A stretch of DNA of 64,000 bases, taken from the NCBI RefSeq assembly GCF_038452275.1, contig NZ_CP141643.1, positions 1,674,001 to 1,738,000 on the forward strand. The letters are read 5' to 3'. Numbering within the stretch: position 1 is the first letter of the stretch; each line of letters opens with the position of its first letter. Source of the DNA: Corynebacterium sp. BD556 (GTDB lineage: Bacteria; Actinomycetota; Actinomycetes; Mycobacteriales; Mycobacteriaceae). Positions 62,227 to 64,000 of this stretch are shown piece by piece. A model generated the notes under the pieces. It saw nothing but the letters and a program-made list of their open reading frames with translations. It was not told the origin of the DNA and ran no database searches. Position numbers and translations under genes: made by a program.

Positions 62227-64000
62227 GTGTCAAATTCTGTTGAATCTTTCAATTCCAAAGAGCTCAACGCATACCTGAGCTCTTCTAGCCACGGCGGCAA
62301 CTGGGGCCAAGTCTCCGAGGCGCTCGAGAAGCGGAATGACCAGCAGATCAAAGATGCCCTAATAAAAGCCCAGCTTCACGAATTGTTTCAGCTTCAAGGC
62401 AATACCACCGATGCCACAGCCCTTGAATCGCGAACTGCGGAGGTGAAAAACGCCGTCTCCAAACAGCTAACCAAGGGACGCTGGTCGGCTGTCGCAAAGG
62501 CGGTTTTGAAAGGCCTATCCACCCTCGAAACGGCTGATCCCAAATACCGTCCCTCGAGCCCCAGTTTCTGGTTTTGGTACTTCCCGCAGCTTAGCGCGCT
62601 GGAAGAACAGTCAGTGGCCTCCACCGTGCAGGAAATCTACGAACACTACAGCAGGATTGGCGCTGTGGATCACGAAGATCTCATGCAGCGACTAGAAGGC
62701 ACGGGCCTTAGCGCCGCAAGTAAGCAAAAGGTTCTAAATTCTCTACAGCCCGAAAAAGTAAGGCTCGTGGCCACTTTGCAGCCTCAGCTCATGCGACGTA
62801 TTGAAGCCACAAGCGTCTCAAATGTTGTTGAGCTGATTCGCCCGCAAGCATGGGTTGACAATCCGCATTTAAAGTATTCCGCCTACGAAGCAGCCCCCGA
62901 AGGCGCACCCCCAGTCGCGGTTTCGGAGCTGCAAGCCGCACGAGCCTTCTTCGACGCCCGCCAAAAGCAGCCCGAAAAGGAAGCGGTTTCACTCATTGAA
63001 AGCAGTGTCGCAACCGATAAAGAACTTCGAGACCTAGTCCTCGCATTTCACATTGTTAAGGTGCGAGAGGCCCGACACACCTCTTTCCCAGGGCGAATCA
63101 TCGATGAATTCCAGGCTGCGGGCCTTAAAACCAGTGAAGGGGACCGCTTGCGCGGAACGGGCGGGATGCTCTCAGCAGTAGAATCTGCGGAACAGAAGCG
63201 AAATCGCATCGCAGACAAACTCGCCTTTGAGCTCAATTTGATCACAAAGTTGAAAAACGAAGGTCGAGTTTTTGCAGCCAAAGAACGTTTCGACCAGCTT
63301 GATCTCTACGAGCTCCAATCATCACAAGTGGCAATGAACCTTCACCATGAGTTGGAGCAACGCTGCAATGCGGCCAACATATGTCGCTCCGAAGCCAACG
63401 GTGCTTTACACGCGAAAAACTTCATCGGGTGGGTCAACAAGACTAACCAGGGGCTAGAGTTCGCTGCCGACATGCAGCAACTGCAAGACTGGAAACAGAT
63501 GTTCCCAATCTACGCCAACAAACAGGAAACTATGGACAGTGCCATGCAGCGAATCCAATTCGTTCAGCTTCCTATACCTCAACAGCAAGACAGCGCGACT
63601 AGGTCGCGCGCAGGCTTCATCAAAAAAATCGTCGTCCCGTTGACCATCCTCGATTTAATCGTCAAGCTCCCTTCCCCTACGCACTCACTGCCCGGAGCTT
63701 TGACCATGGCCCTCCTGCTGCTCCCTCTGGTGTTCCTAGCCTATGATTTCGCAGGCAAGCATCGCATCAAAACCGGAAAAACCAAATTGCCTGTGGTGGT
63801 CGGAATAATCGGCACGGCTTTCCTGTGGGGAAATGGCCTATTTTTCGCTGGTCTGGCGGGAATCGGGTTCTCCTTGTTCTATTCTCGCCTCATCGCCTCC
63901 ACCATTCATTCCAAGAAGATTGAAGCATGGAACGCGTTTATCTGGAAGATTCGCGAAAACACGATGAATTTCGGGCTGTTGAACGAAACCGCAGGAGTCT
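62227..64000 (+). CDS. Large helical protein with C-terminal membrane segments, unknown, runs off the window
   Basis: An uninterrupted frame of at least 591 codons to the window edge. The GTG at 62227 is chosen because AGGGG lies 5 nt upstream; a GTG at 62209 is also in frame, and a TAA closes the frame further up. Residues 1-455 are soluble, mostly helical, rich in Gln, Lys and Ala (coiled-coil-like heptads in places) with few hydrophobic stretches. From about 462 on there are three or four membrane segments (about 464-478, 485-505, 517-533, 535-553), then a basic helix. I recognise no family. Base composition is visibly more AT-rich than the neighbours, which suggests acquisition. Confidence 0.7.
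   Translation, partial: MSNSVESFNSKELNAYLSSSSHGGNWGQVSEALEKRNDQQIKDALIKAQLHELFQLQGNTTDATALESRTAEVKNAVSKQLTKGRWSAVAKAVLKGLSTLETADPKYRPSSPSFWFWYFPQLSALEEQSVASTVQEIYEHYSRIGAVDHEDLMQRLEGTGLSAASKQKVLNSLQPEKVRLVATLQPQLMRRIEATSVSNVVELIRPQAWVDNPHLKYSAYEAAPEGAPPVAVSELQAARAFFDARQKQPEKEAVSLIESSVATDKELRDLVLAFHIVKVREARHTSFPGRIIDEFQAAGLKTSEGDRLRGTGGMLSAVESAEQKRNRIADKLAFELNLITKLKNEGRVFAAKERFDQLDLYELQSSQVAMNLHHELEQRCNAANICRSEANGALHAKNFIGWVNKTNQGLEFAADMQQLQDWKQMFPIYANKQETMDSAMQRIQFVQLPIPQQQDSATRSRAGFIKKIVVPLTILDLIVKLPSPTHSLPGALTMALLLLPLVFLAYDFAGKHRIKTGKTKLPVVVGIIGTAFLWGNGLFFAGLAGIGFSLFYSRLIASTIHSKKIEAWNAFIWKIRENTMNFGLLNETAGV

Overview
The window is a contiguous piece of a high-GC actinobacterial chromosome, almost certainly from the genus Corynebacterium. 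The grounds are a full mycolic-acid and arabinogalactan gene set (accD3, pks13, fadD32, two antigen-85-type mycolyltransferases, aftB, ubiA, glfT2, glf, aftD), mycolyltransferases and amidases with LGFP-type tails, and a gene order that I recognise from Corynebacterium glutamicum and partly from the Mycobacterium tuberculosis Rv3799c-Rv3838c region. I see no insertion sequence, prophage or CRISPR array. One tRNA gene (Gly, anticodon CCC) is present and no rRNA.

Layout. Positions 1-4260: 3' end of a DUF1707 membrane protein, an AlaT-type aminotransferase, a remnant of an FMN-binding glutamate-synthase-like gene, UDP-glucose dehydrogenase, dCTP deaminase and tRNA-Gly. Positions 4389-10572: VanW-family protein, GH3 lipoprotein, DUF2613 peptide and the arabinosyltransferase AftD. 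Positions 10579-15737: a phosphotransferase operon with a RAT antiterminator/terminator leader, EIIBCA, a BglG-type antiterminator fused in frame to HPr, and Enzyme I. Positions 15709-23329: a cell-envelope glycolipid cluster (TmaT-like acyltransferase, DUF3068/LmcA-like protein, membrane protein, two tandem small proteins, GT4 glycosyltransferase, MtrP-like methyltransferase), then PEP carboxykinase. Positions 23766-28890: trmB, NYN protein, MmpL/CmpL1 trehalose monomycolate exporter, flippase-like protein and DUF3054 protein.

Positions 28957-49981 are the core mycolate and galactan locus, nearly all on the minus strand: GNAT, a 39-residue peptide, accD3, pks13, fadD32, cutinase-like Culp6, DUF732 lipoprotein, two mycolyltransferases, aftB, ubiA, PAP2, glfT2 and glf. 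Together these genes activate and condense fatty acids into mycolate, export it as trehalose monomycolate, and build the galactan and arabinan that carry it. Positions 50121-62103: PGRP amidase, glpK, HAD phosphatase, PlsC-type acyltransferase, serS, FarR-like GntR regulator, septum-formation protein, small metallopeptidase, histidine phosphatase, pheA, CPBP protein and an LCP ligase (LcpB-like). From 62227 to the window edge runs a more AT-rich open reading frame with no family I recognise.

The most unusual items are the BglG-HPr fusion, the unknown terminal ORF, a 39-residue membrane peptide beside accD3, two divergent gene pairs whose start codons lie only 5 and 18 bp apart, and a recurrent -10 element placed 6-7 nt before start codons (leaderless transcription). 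All family names come from sequence recognition without database searches.
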